This document shows positions 1-5,609 of a DNA stretch of 9,685 nucleotides, piece by piece. The stretch comes from CAYJPV01 sp964396055 (GTDB lineage Bacteria; Acidobacteriota; Vicinamibacteria; Vicinamibacterales; JAKQTR01). The DNA lies in contig CAYNDV010000165.1 in the NCBI GenBank assembly GCA_964396055.1, positions 1 through 9,685 on the forward strand, in the 5' to 3' direction. Positions within the stretch are counted from its first letter, which is position 1, and each line of letters starts with the position of its first letter. The notes under the pieces are model-generated. The model had not been told where the DNA came from, made no database searches, and saw only the letters and a program-made list of their open reading frames with translations. Position numbers and translations under genes: made by a program.

Positions 1-1297
1 CGCGGGGGATGCCGATCGCCACGAACCCCGCTTCCGGGGCGGCGGCGATGGTGGCAACGGCCGCCCCGCGCACGGCGCGCAGCACCTCGTCGGCGAACGC
101 CCGCCCGTCGACGAGGCCATCGCCCACGACGGCCAGCAGGGCGAGATCCTCGCGCACCTGCGTCGGGGCGAGGGCGCGGCAACGGGTGACGGCCCGCCCG
201 GCCGACGCGCCGGCCCCGACCAGCACCGACACGCGTGTGTCGCCGATCGAGGAGGCATAGACCGTGGCGCCTTCGTCGGCGCAGGCGGCAAAGACGCCGG
301 CAATCACCCGCTCGCGCGTGGCATCCACCGGCAGCGCCACGTCGGCCGCAATCACCTCGGCCACGCCGGCCACGCCGGCAAACGGATTGTGGCGGTCCGC
401 CGTCGCGGCCGTCACGGTCGTGCCGGCCGCGTCCGGCCGCCGCGAGTTGAGGATACGGACCGGAATCCCCCGGTCCACGGCCGGCGCCACCGTGGCCGGG
501 TGCAGGACCTTGGCGCCGAAGTGCGCCAGCGCCGACGCCTCGCGGAACGACAGGCTGGGCACGGTCTCGACGCGGTCGAGCAGGCGCGGGTCGGCCGTCA
601 GCACCCCGTCGGTATCGGTCCAGATCTGAATCTCGGACGCGTCGAGGCAGGCGCCGATGAGCGACGCGGAGAGATCCGAGCCGCCCCGGCCCAGCGTCGT
701 GGTCACGCCGTCCGCCGTCGCGCCCACGAATCCGCCGATGACCGGCACCAGGCCGCGGCCGAGTACGGGAAGCACGACCGCCCGCGCGCGCGCGGCAGTC
801 GCGGCCGCGAGCGGAACGGCGCGTTCGTGGCGGCCGTCGGTCGCCACCACCGCGCGCGCGTCCACCCAGGCCGCCGCCACGCCCGCGTCCTCCAGGGCGG
901 CGGCGACGATCCGGCTGCTCGCCAGTTCACCGCACGCGGCGATGGCGTCGCGAAACGCCGGCGGGGCCGCGCGCAGGATGGCCGCGGCGCGGGCCAGCGC
1001 GTCCAGTTCCGTCCAGGGCCCGGCCAGATCCGTGCGCAGGCGGGCGCGCCTGACCGGGTCGCCGATGGCGTCGGCCATCGCGTCGTGACGTGCCCGGATC
1101 CGCGCGATTGCCGCCAGCGTCTCCGCCAAATCGCCCTGTTCCGCGGTCCGGGCCAGGCCCAGCAGCGTATCCGTCACGCCCGACAGCGCGGACACCACCA
1201 CCACCCGATCGCCCGGCACGCGCGCGACGATGTCGCACAGGCGGCTGAGGGCCGCGGCGTCGGCCACCGACGTGCCGCCGAACTTGAGCGTCACCAC
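1..1297 (-). CDS. lysC: Aspartokinase (aspartate kinase), C-terminus beyond the window
   Basis: Catalyses ATP-dependent phosphorylation of L-aspartate to aspartyl-4-phosphate, the first step to lysine, threonine, methionine and isoleucine, in the cytosol. The visible 432 codons start with the kinase signature LKFGGTSV at residues 3-10, then GRGGSDLSA (about 203-211), TDTDGVLTADPRL, a GAKVLHP motif and IPVRILNSRRP. The last 120 or so residues resemble paired ACT regulatory domains (for example VREDLALLAVVGDGL), so allosteric feedback by a pathway product is expected. The start is a GTG. Two adjacent GTGs, at 1297 and 1294, are possible; the second would give a 4-base GTGA overlap with the asd stop codon. 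Either way the gene overlaps asd, which suggests translational coupling in one operon. The reading frame is still open at position 2. A monofunctional enzyme is most likely, but a fusion to homoserine dehydrogenase (ThrA-like) cannot be excluded. Confidence 0.93.
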   Translation of the reverse strand, partial: MVTLKFGGTSVADAAALSRLCDIVARVPGDRVVVVSALSGVTDTLLGLARTAEQGDLAETLAAIARIRARHDAMADAIGDPVRRARLRTDLAGPWTELDALARAAAILRAAPPAFRDAIAACGELASSRIVAAALEDAGVAAAWVDARAVVATDGRHERAVPLAAATAARARAVVLPVLGRGLVPVIGGFVGATADGVTTTLGRGGSDLSASLIGACLDASEIQIWTDTDGVLTADPRLLDRVETVPSLSFREASALAHFGAKVLHPATVAPAVDRGIPVRILNSRRPDAAGTTVTAATADRHNPFAGVAGVAEVIAADVALPVDATRERVIAGVFAACADEGATVYASSIGDTRVSVLVGAGASAGRAVTRCRALAPTQVREDLALLAVVGDGLVDGRAFADEVLRAVRGAAVATIAAAPEAGFVAIGIPR

Positions 1298-2358
1298 GGT
1301 GTCACCCCGTCCGCGATCCAGCCGTCGGCGGCGAGCAGTTCCGCGTTGAGGATGGCCGCGCCGGCGGCGCCGCGCACCGTATTGTGGCCCAGCGCCACGA
1401 ACTTGTAGTGGAAGAGCGGGCACGGCCGCAGGCGACCCACCGTCACCGTCATACCCGCACCGCGTTGTACGTCGAGGCGCGGCTGCGGGCGGTTGGCGGC
1501 GTCGAGCACTTCGATCGGCGCGGCGGGCGCCGACGGCAGCCCGGCGCGTTGCGGGCGCCCCTGGAAACCCGCCAGGGCCTCACGTACGTCGCGTTCGGTC
1601 GGCCGCTCGTCGAATTCCACCGACACGGCCTCGGTGTGGCCGTCGAGGACCGGCACCCGCGTCGCCTGGGCGCTGATGCGGACCGGGTGGTCCGTCACCC
1701 GCCCGTCCGCGAACGTTCCCAGGATCTTCGGCGTCTCGGTCTCGATCTTCCGCTCCTCGCCGTCGATGAACGGCACCACGTTGCCCAGCAGGTCCCACGA
1801 CGGCACGCCCGGGTACCCTGCGCCCGACGTCGCCTGCAGGGTCGTCACCGCAACGCGTCGCGGCCCGAAGGGTCTCAGCGCGGCCAGCGCCATCGCCAGA
1901 AAAACGGTCGAGCAGTTCGGGTTCGTGACCACGGCGCCGCGCCAGCCGCGGGCGGCGCGCTGCTGATCGATGAGGGCCAGATGCTGCGGGTTGATCTCCG
2001 GCACGACCAGGGGCACGTCGGGTTCCATGCGGAACGTGCGGGTGTTGCTGACCACGACGTGGCCGGCCGCCGCAAAGGCGGGCTCCAGCGTGGCGGCCGC
2101 GTCGGCGTCGATGGCGGAGAACACCAGTTGCGGCGCGCGGCCGGGCACCGGCGGCTCGACCGTGAGGTCTCCCACACGGTCGGGGAGCGGTCCGTCGAGC
2201 AGCCAGGGCAGATCGCCGTAGCGCCGGCCGGCCGACCGTTCGCTGGCCCCGAGCCAGGTCACCCGGAACCACGGATGACCGGCCAGCCGCCGCACCAACT
2301 GCTGGCCGACGATGCCCGTCGCGCCCAGCACGCCCACATCCCATCCACGCTGAGTCAT
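1291..2358 (-). CDS. asd: Aspartate-semialdehyde dehydrogenase, archaeal/fungal-type
   Basis: Reduces aspartyl-4-phosphate to aspartate-4-semialdehyde with NADPH, the second step of the aspartate pathway, using the product of the overlapping aspartokinase gene. The 355-residue protein has an N-terminal Rossmann motif, GVLGATGIVGQ (residues 9-19). The catalytic cysteine C149 lies in NPNCST, QATSGAGYPG follows at about 175-184, EERKIETETPKILG at 201-214, and the likely catalytic histidine H241 in VLDGHTEAV. The C-terminus has GHNTVRGAAGAAILNAELL. Length and the ETETPK motif fit the archaeal/fungal-type subgroup better than the E. coli-type enzyme. The ATG at 2358 is chosen because GGAAGGA lies 4 bases upstream and the protein then begins directly at the Rossmann strand. 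The frame stays open upstream to 2604, but that part only translates low-complexity repeat DNA. Expression is probably set by the attenuator at 2546-2735. Confidence 0.96.
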   Translation of the reverse strand: MTQRGWDVGVLGATGIVGQQLVRRLAGHPWFRVTWLGASERSAGRRYGDLPWLLDGPLPDRVGDLTVEPPVPGRAPQLVFSAIDADAAATLEPAFAAAGHVVVSNTRTFRMEPDVPLVVPEINPQHLALIDQQRAARGWRGAVVTNPNCSTVFLAMALAALRPFGPRRVAVTTLQATSGAGYPGVPSWDLLGNVVPFIDGEERKIETETPKILGTFADGRVTDHPVRISAQATRVPVLDGHTEAVSVEFDERPTERDVREALAGFQGRPQRAGLPSAPAAPIEVLDAANRPQPRLDVQRGAGMTVTVGRLRPCPLFHYKFVALGHNTVRGAAGAAILNAELLAADGWIADGVTPW

Positions 2359-2371
2359 ACGATCCTTCCAA

Positions 2372-2530
2372 GCCGTTGGGCCGTTCGGCCGTTCGGCCGT
2401 TCGGCCGTTCGGCCGTTCGGCGAGAGGCCGTAAGCCGAAGGGCCGTAAGCCGAAGGGCCCTTTCTGGCCGTTGGGCCGTAGGCCGAAAGGCCGAAAGGCC
2501 GAATGGCCGAGAGCCGAAGGGCCGTTCGGC
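2372..2530. repeat. 8-bp tandem repeat block (GCCGTTCG family) in the asd leader
   Basis: Six 8-bp units stand in tandem at 2372-2419: one GCCGTTGG, then five GCCGTTCG. They are followed by two copies of the 15-bp GCCGTAAGCCGAAGG (2427-2441 and 2442-2456). A third block (2482-2513) has the 8-bp variants GCCGAAAG, GCCGAAAG, GCCGAATG and GCCGAGAG, and a last GCCGTTCG is at 2521-2528. The right block is nearly the reverse complement of the left one, so the transcript could fold into a long imperfect stem. The block lies between the intrinsic terminator and the asd ribosome binding site, so any read-through asd mRNA carries it. It is not coding: the 8-bp period is not a multiple of three, and asd has a better start downstream. 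Its function is unknown; length variation by slippage is possible. Confidence 0.9.
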
Positions 2531-2545
2531 GAGCGCCGAGCCATG

Positions 2546-2572
2546 AAAAAAACCCGCCGGGGGAGGCGGGTT
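2546..2572 (-). terminator. Rho-independent terminator (attenuator) upstream of asd
   Basis: On the minus strand AACCCGCC and GGCGGGTT form a perfect 8-bp stem with a 6-base TCCCCC loop. The stem runs straight into a T-tract (seven T at 2552-2546, two of them in the stem). It lies between the leader ORF and asd, about 190 bases before the asd start, and inside the transcript made from the promoter at 2707-2735. It therefore acts within the operon leader rather than at a gene end. Its 5' arm can pair alternatively with leader-ORF sequence. Confidence 0.88.
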
Positions 2573-2627
2573 CGTCTGTCTCGGCCGTTCCGCGTGCTGA
2601 TCACGGGTCCGAGACGACGCCCCCACC
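2565..2627 (-). promoter_or_regulatory. Predicted antiterminator stem of the asd attenuator
   Basis: The RNA segment from 2627 down to 2609 (GGTGGG, GG, CGTC, GTCTCGG) can pair with the segment from 2584 down to 2565 (CCGAGAC, A, GACG, AA, CCCGCC). Seven base pairs, a one-base bulge, four pairs, a GG/AA internal loop and six pairs (one U-G) give a 17-bp stem closing a 24-base loop. The last six bases on the 3' side, CCCGCC, are the 5' arm of the terminator, so the two structures exclude each other. The 5' arm lies in leader codons 24-30, where a ribosome reaching the stop codon would cover much of it. The structure is a prediction by eye; no energy was computed. Confidence 0.7.
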
Positions 2628-2696
2628 GATGCGCGTGATGCGCATCGCCATCGGCATTCGCCCGAACGCCGTCGCCCGCAGGAGCCGCGTCACCAT
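2601..2696 (-). CDS. Putative leader peptide of the asd-aspartokinase operon
   Basis: This is a 31-codon ORF starting about 4 bases after the predicted transcription start and ending 29 bases before the terminator stem. Its likely role is regulatory: codons 14-23 read MPMAMRITRI, so six of ten are Met, Ile or Thr, all derived from aspartate semialdehyde. By the standard attenuation model, scarcity of one of these charged tRNAs would stall the ribosome there. That would leave codons 24-30 free to form the antiterminator and allow asd to be transcribed. When the amino acids are plentiful the ribosome reaches the TGA at 2603-2601, masks that arm and lets the terminator form. Translation could instead begin at Met14 (2657), giving 18 residues. 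No clear Shine-Dalgarno sequence is seen; from Met1 the message would be almost leaderless. The peptide itself probably has no function. Confidence 0.65.
   Translation of the reverse strand: MVTRLLRATAFGRMPMAMRITRIGGGVVSDP
2627..2647 (-). promoter_or_regulatory. Predicted pause hairpin within the leader ORF
   Basis: On the minus strand CGATGCGC and GCGCATCG form a perfect 8-bp hairpin with loop ATCAC. It spans leader codons 17 to 23 and abuts the antiterminator 5' arm, the position of the 1:2 pause hairpin in classical amino-acid attenuators. In such systems it stalls RNA polymerase until a ribosome begins the leader peptide. Confidence 0.6.
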
Positions 2697-2706
2697 TCGT
2701 GAATGG

Positions 2707-2735
2707 ATTCTACGGAGCGCCGGAGTCCGGGTCAA
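2707..2735 (-). promoter_or_regulatory. Sigma70-type promoter of the asd operon
   Basis: On the minus strand TTGACC (2735-2730) and TAGAAT (2712-2707) are separated by exactly 17 bases. Each hexamer matches the consensus at five of six positions. The predicted start of transcription is near 2700. AT-rich sequence (GGATTATTTTC) lies directly upstream of the -35 and could act as an UP element; it stands out in this GC-rich DNA. It would drive the leader ORF, asd and aspartokinase. Confidence 0.88.
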
Positions 2736-2742
2736 GAAAATA

Positions 2743-2766
2743 ATCCATACATCCACATTCATGGAT
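2743..2766. promoter_or_regulatory. ATCCA half-site cluster upstream of the asd promoter
   Basis: ATCCAT (2743-2748) and ATGGAT (2761-2766) are inverted 6-bp arms, with another ATCCA at 2751-2755 between them. They begin 8 bases upstream of the asd -35. This could be an operator for a dimeric regulator, but no known regulator consensus was recognised. Confidence 0.3.
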
Positions 2767-2812
2767 ATAGCCTGTCTTCCGCGCACGTCGTCCCTCCGCA
2801 CGGGCGGCGCCA

Positions 2813-2845
2813 CGCCTGCCCCGGCCGCCGGGCCGGGCGCAGGCG
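2813..2845. repeat. Strong GC hairpin upstream of the selenoprotein gene
   Basis: CGCCTGC and GCAGGCG (7 bp) enclose CCCGGC and GCCGGG (6 bp), with one bulged C and a 6-base loop. There is no T-tract on either strand, so it is not a typical intrinsic terminator. It lies in the divergent region between the asd promoter and the GTG at 2864 and has no assigned role. Confidence 0.55.
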
Positions 2846-2851
2846 CTGTGG

Positions 2852-2857
2852 CATACT
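2852..2857 (+). promoter_or_regulatory. Weak -10-like element before the selenoprotein gene
   Basis: CATACT matches TATAAT at four of six positions and ends 6 bases before the GTG at 2864. If used, the transcript would start at or next to the start codon, a leaderless message. That would fit the absence of a Shine-Dalgarno sequence. No convincing -35 is seen. Confidence 0.25.
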
Positions 2858-2863
2858 GCGATC

Positions 2864-3421
2864 GTGGGATTCTCCAGAGGGGCGGCCGCGTGGGGCCTCG
2901 TCGTGGTGGTGGCCGTGGCCGCCGTCGGCGCGGCGGGCATCGAGGACCCGGTGCTGAAGCCCGGCGATCCGGCCCCCGACTTCGCGCTGCCCGGCTCCGA
3001 CGGACGCGTGCACCGGCTCTCGGATCATCGCGGCATCCGCCCGGTGGTGCTCGCGTGGTTCCCCAAGTCGTACGCCACGCTTTGAACGCTCGAGTGCGAG
3101 CGGCCCCGTGTGGGCAGCCCGGACCTCCCGCTCTACGACGTGGCGTTCTTCGAGGCCAGCGTCGACGGCGTCGAGACGTACCAGCGCCTGGCGGAGCTGC
3201 TGGATCTCCCCCATCCGATCCTCAGCGACCCCGACCGGAGGGCCGCGCGCGCCTACGGCGTGCTGGCCGGCGGACGCCCGCGGCCCTGGCGGTGGACGTT
3301 CTACATCGGCACGGATGGCCGGATCCTGTTCATCGACAAGTCGGTGATTGCCGAGGGGCACGGCGAAGAGGTGCCGGCCCGGCTCGAGGCCCTGGGCATC
3401 CGCCGCCGCGACCCGCGCTGA
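2864..3421 (+). CDS. Exported peroxiredoxin-like selenoprotein (in-frame TGA read as Sec74)
   Basis: This is a thioredoxin-fold redoxin of the AhpC/TSA type, expected to reduce peroxides or other thiol-reactive substrates. The GTG start gives a 185-residue product with a signal-like hydrophobic N-terminus (about residues 7-25), so it probably acts outside the cytoplasm. GDPAPDFALPGSDG (34-47) and VVLAWFPK (61-68) are typical of the family. The expected peroxidatic residue is encoded by TGA (3083-3085). The same frame continues with TLEC, the ILSDPDRRAARAYGV motif and WTFYIGTDGRILFIDK, and ends in a normal TGA at 3421. Homology on both sides of the TGA, its exact catalytic position and the hairpins after it indicate selenocysteine rather than a nonsense mutation. 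Cys78, four residues on, may be the resolving partner. The residue three before Sec is Ala, where peroxiredoxins usually have Thr. A decayed gene is the alternative. Confidence 0.82.
3083..3115 (+). promoter_or_regulatory. Sec-directing TGA and candidate bacterial SECIS hairpins
   Basis: The UGA at 3083-3085 is followed, after one base, by a perfect 6-bp hairpin (CGCTCG, loop AGTG, CGAGCG; 3087-3102). A second hairpin follows (GCCC, loop CGTGT, GGGC; 3103-3115). Both apical loops contain GU. The loop of the second begins 22 bases after the UGA, within the spacing usual for bacterial SECIS elements; the first is closer than usual. SelB would bind such a loop to deliver Sec-tRNA. Which hairpin acts cannot be told by eye. 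Confidence 0.55.
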
Positions 3422-3535
3422 CGTCTGCCTCTCGCCTTGCGCCGGCCTCCCCCGGTATGGCATCCTTCGGCCTGCCCTCGCGCCGGCTTCCACCGATTCG
3501 ACGTCCCCATGCGTCTCTCCAAGGGAAGGCCCATC

Positions 3536-4129
3536 ATGTTCCGATCGTTCCGCCTCGTCTCCGCGTTCCTGACTCTCGCGTTCGTGTGCGCCGTGGTGGC
3601 GCCGGCCGTCGCCCAGCCGGCCGCCAAGGCCTCGGCACCGGTGCTGCTGACCTCGTGCGGCCAGAGCCCGGGGCCCGTGCGCGTGCAGGTGTTCCTCAAG
3701 CGTCTGGGCATCGAACACGAGTACAAGGCCGACGCGACCGCGAAGGACATTGCCTCGAAGAAGTACAAGACGGTCATCATCGTCACCGGCGCGAGCCTGA
3801 AGGGCATGGGCGCGGCCGGCGTGTCGGTGAAGGACGAACTCACCCGGACCGAGGCCCTGATCGCCGAGGCGAAGAAGGCCGGCGTCACCGTCGTGGGCGC
3901 GCACATCGAGGGCATGGCCCGGCGGTCGCAGGGCGCCGCGGAAGGCGACAACTCGGACGAGCAGTCGATCGACGCGGTGTGCCCGAAGTCGAACATCCTG
4001 CTCATCCGCAAGGATGGCGACGAAGACGGCCGGTTCACGACCATCGCGAAGAAGCAGAACCTGCCGATGCTCGTCTTCGAGAAGAACCTGGATCTCGAGG
4101 GCGTGCTGAAGACCCTGTTCGCGAAGTAG
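3536..4129 (+). CDS. Secreted DUF6305-like protein
   Basis: A 197-residue protein with a clear signal peptide: MFRSFR, a hydrophobic core, then AVA before QP at about residue 27. The mature part resembles the DUF6305 family, recognised from memory by its pattern: APVLLTSCGQSPGP (34-47), an alternating segment YKTVIIVTGASLKGMGAAG (77-95), KDELTR, GVTVVGAHIEGMARR, a CPKSN segment and a C-terminal GRFTTIAKKQNLPMLV. This looks like a small Rossmann-like alpha/beta fold. Its biochemical role is not known to me. The ATG at 3536 is chosen because AAGGGAAGG lies 6 bases upstream and it starts the signal peptide; an in-frame ATG at 3509 is less likely. It is the first gene of a tight operon with a permease, a small membrane protein and an M14 hydrolase, so it may be an extracytoplasmic partner of transport or hydrolysis. 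Cys41 and Cys149 could form a disulfide. Confidence 0.85.
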   Translation: MFRSFRLVSAFLTLAFVCAVVAPAVAQPAAKASAPVLLTSCGQSPGPVRVQVFLKRLGIEHEYKADATAKDIASKKYKTVIIVTGASLKGMGAAGVSVKDELTRTEALIAEAKKAGVTVVGAHIEGMARRSQGAAEGDNSDEQSIDAVCPKSNILLIRKDGDEDGRFTTIAKKQNLPMLVFEKNLDLEGVLKTLFAK

Positions 4130-4142
4130 GAGCCCGACACCC

Positions 4143-5435
4143 GTGAGCATGTTCACCGAGGCGGGCCTCGTCCTCGCCGTGATGGTGGCCGTGTATGCCG
4201 CGGCCCGGGCGATCCGCCTGTCCACGGAGCTGGCGATGGTGGCCGCGGCCATCGGCGGCGCCATGGCGGGCGGCCACGTCTTCCCGGCCCGGCACCTGGC
4301 CGAAGGCGCCGCGACGTACCTCGACATCAATCTCATCTTCATCACCGCCACCTTCTTCATGAACCTGCTGAAGGAGTCGGGCGGGATCGCGTTCGTGGTG
4401 CGGGCCATCTTCAGGCGGTTCCACCGGCAGCGGGCGCTGCTGCTCGCGCTGCTGAGCCTGGTGCTGCTGGTGCCGGGCGCGCTCACGGGCGCCGGCAGCG
4501 TGACGGTGCTCATTGTCGGCGGCCTGGTGTCGACCGTGCTGGGCTACATGGGCATCTCGAAGGTGCGCGTCGCCGCCATCGTGTTCCTGGTGGCGGGCCT
4601 GAGTGCGGCCGCGCCGCCGGTCAGCCTGTGGGCGATGATGACCGCCGCCGGCGTCAACATGCCGTATGTGGGGTTCTTCTGGCCGCTGATGCTGCCCTGC
4701 CTGGTGCTGGCGCTCTTCACCAGCTTCGTGCTGGGGTGGCGCGGGACGACGGCCGACATCGACCGCGCGATGGCCGAACTGCCCCAGGCGCCGGCGGGCA
4801 TGGCCTGGTGGAAGGTCATCCTGCCGTTTGCGGTCTTCGGCGGCCTGATCTGGATGGGCCGGCAGTGGCCGTACACCACGCCCATCGTGGGGCTGCCCCT
4901 GATGTTCGCGGCCGCGGCGGCATGCACCTGGCTGGTCTCGCCGGTCCGCCTCGCGGGGCTGCGCGTGGCGCGGGAGACGATCGAGCAACTCCTGCCGCTG
5001 CTGGCCACGCTGACGTGCGCCGGCATCCTGGTGCAGATCATGACGCTGACCGGCGCGCGCGGCCTGCTGGCCGTGACGGCCGTGACGCTGCCCGTCGCCG
5101 TCGTCTACGCCACGTTGTTCATCGTCCTGCCGGTGTCGGAGGCGGTGCTGATGTGGGGCTCGGCGCCCGTCATCGGCGTGCCGCTCGTCCTGCTGTTCAA
5201 TACGATTGGCCTGAACCCGATCGTGGCGCTGGCGGGCATGAGCCTGATCTGGCCCCTCGGCGACGCGCTGCCGCCCACCGCCATCATCGGGCGGCTTACC
5301 GTCAGCGTCGTGGGCTACGACGGCCCGTACGGCCGGTTCCTGAAGGCGTGCGCCGTGCCGGCGATCGTGATTGCCGTCGTGGGCACGCTGATGGTGATCT
5401 TCAGCGCCCGCTTGTCGTGGCTCACGGGGATCTAG
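4143..5435 (+). CDS. Polytopic permease, IT-superfamily type (TRAP large subunit/GntP-like)
   Basis: A 430-residue inner-membrane protein with roughly ten to twelve hydrophobic segments and short charged loops. It appears internally repeated. The first half has PGALTGAGSVTVLIVGG (111-127) and APPVSLWAMMTAAGVNMPY (157-175). The second has PVSEAVLMWGSAPVIGVPL (330-348) and GDALPPTAIIGRL (373-385). Such Pro-Pro and small-residue motifs at re-entrant loops are usual for ion-coupled carriers of organic anions, for example DctM-like TRAP large subunits or gluconate and citrate carriers. The substrate is unknown; the M14 deacylase in the operon hints at a carboxylate or acylated amino acid. GTG 4143 is preferred because AGGAG lies 10 bases upstream, overlapping the previous stop codon; ATG 4149 is possible. 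No TRAP-type solute-binding protein is present, which argues against a normal TRAP system unless the DUF6305-like protein replaces it. Confidence 0.85.
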   Translation: MSMFTEAGLVLAVMVAVYAAARAIRLSTELAMVAAAIGGAMAGGHVFPARHLAEGAATYLDINLIFITATFFMNLLKESGGIAFVVRAIFRRFHRQRALLLALLSLVLLVPGALTGAGSVTVLIVGGLVSTVLGYMGISKVRVAAIVFLVAGLSAAAPPVSLWAMMTAAGVNMPYVGFFWPLMLPCLVLALFTSFVLGWRGTTADIDRAMAELPQAPAGMAWWKVILPFAVFGGLIWMGRQWPYTTPIVGLPLMFAAAAACTWLVSPVRLAGLRVARETIEQLLPLLATLTCAGILVQIMTLTGARGLLAVTAVTLPVAVVYATLFIVLPVSEAVLMWGSAPVIGVPLVLLFNTIGLNPIVALAGMSLIWPLGDALPPTAIIGRLTVSVVGYDGPYGRFLKACAVPAIVIAVVGTLMVIFSARLSWLTGI

Positions 5436-5600
5436 ATGGTCTTCCTGCAGTCCGTTATCACCGTCTTCTACTACCTGCTCACCGCTGCGGCGGCGGGGGT
5501 GCTCCTCTACAACTTCGTGCGGACGAAGTCCTGGGAACGTGAGGTGCTCTACCTCATCGTCCTCGTGCCGTTCGTGCTGCGCATCCTGCGACTCAAGTAG
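5436..5600 (+). CDS. Small two-helix membrane protein of the permease operon
   Basis: A 54-residue ORF whose ATG directly follows the permease stop (TAGATG), 9 bases before the M14 gene. Residues 3-27 are one hydrophobic segment with an aromatic YY. A short polar loop with RTKSWERE (29-36) follows, then a second hydrophobic segment (37-48) ending in basic RILRLK. A hairpin of two membrane helices is likely. The exact abutment suggests translational coupling and tight stoichiometry with the permease. By analogy with small subunits of other transporters it may be an accessory subunit. No family is recognised. Gene-finders with length cut-offs would miss it. Confidence 0.75.
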   Translation: MVFLQSVITVFYYLLTAAAAGVLLYNFVRTKSWEREVLYLIVLVPFVLRILRLK

Positions 5601-5609
5601 GCGACGACC

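Noticed and set aside
2372..2530. CRISPR array
   Set aside because: The repeats are 8 bp and contiguous, with no unique spacers of regular size.
2359..2604. N-terminal extension of Asd by 82 residues
   Set aside because: It only translates the repeat block and the terminator. The ATG at 2358 has a good Shine-Dalgarno and starts at the Rossmann motif.
2546..2700. Lysine riboswitch or T-box as the asd control element
   Set aside because: The leader is too short and none of the conserved motifs of those elements was recognised. The ORF with alternative stems explains it better.
2697..2813. Upstream part of the 70-residue frame that contains the leader peptide
   Set aside because: The asd promoter lies inside it, so the part before 2696 would not be in the main transcript.
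3083..3085. TGA as an ordinary nonsense mutation making a pseudogene
   Set aside because: It falls exactly on the catalytic position, the frame is intact afterwards and no other lesion is seen, so Sec is the better reading. It cannot be fully excluded.
3439..3491. Direct repeat GCGCCGGC(C/T)TCC at 3439-3450 and 3480-3491
   Set aside because: It is only two 12-base copies with one mismatch in GC-rich DNA and is not clearly beyond chance. No promoter was convincing in this 114-base gap before the DUF6305-like gene.
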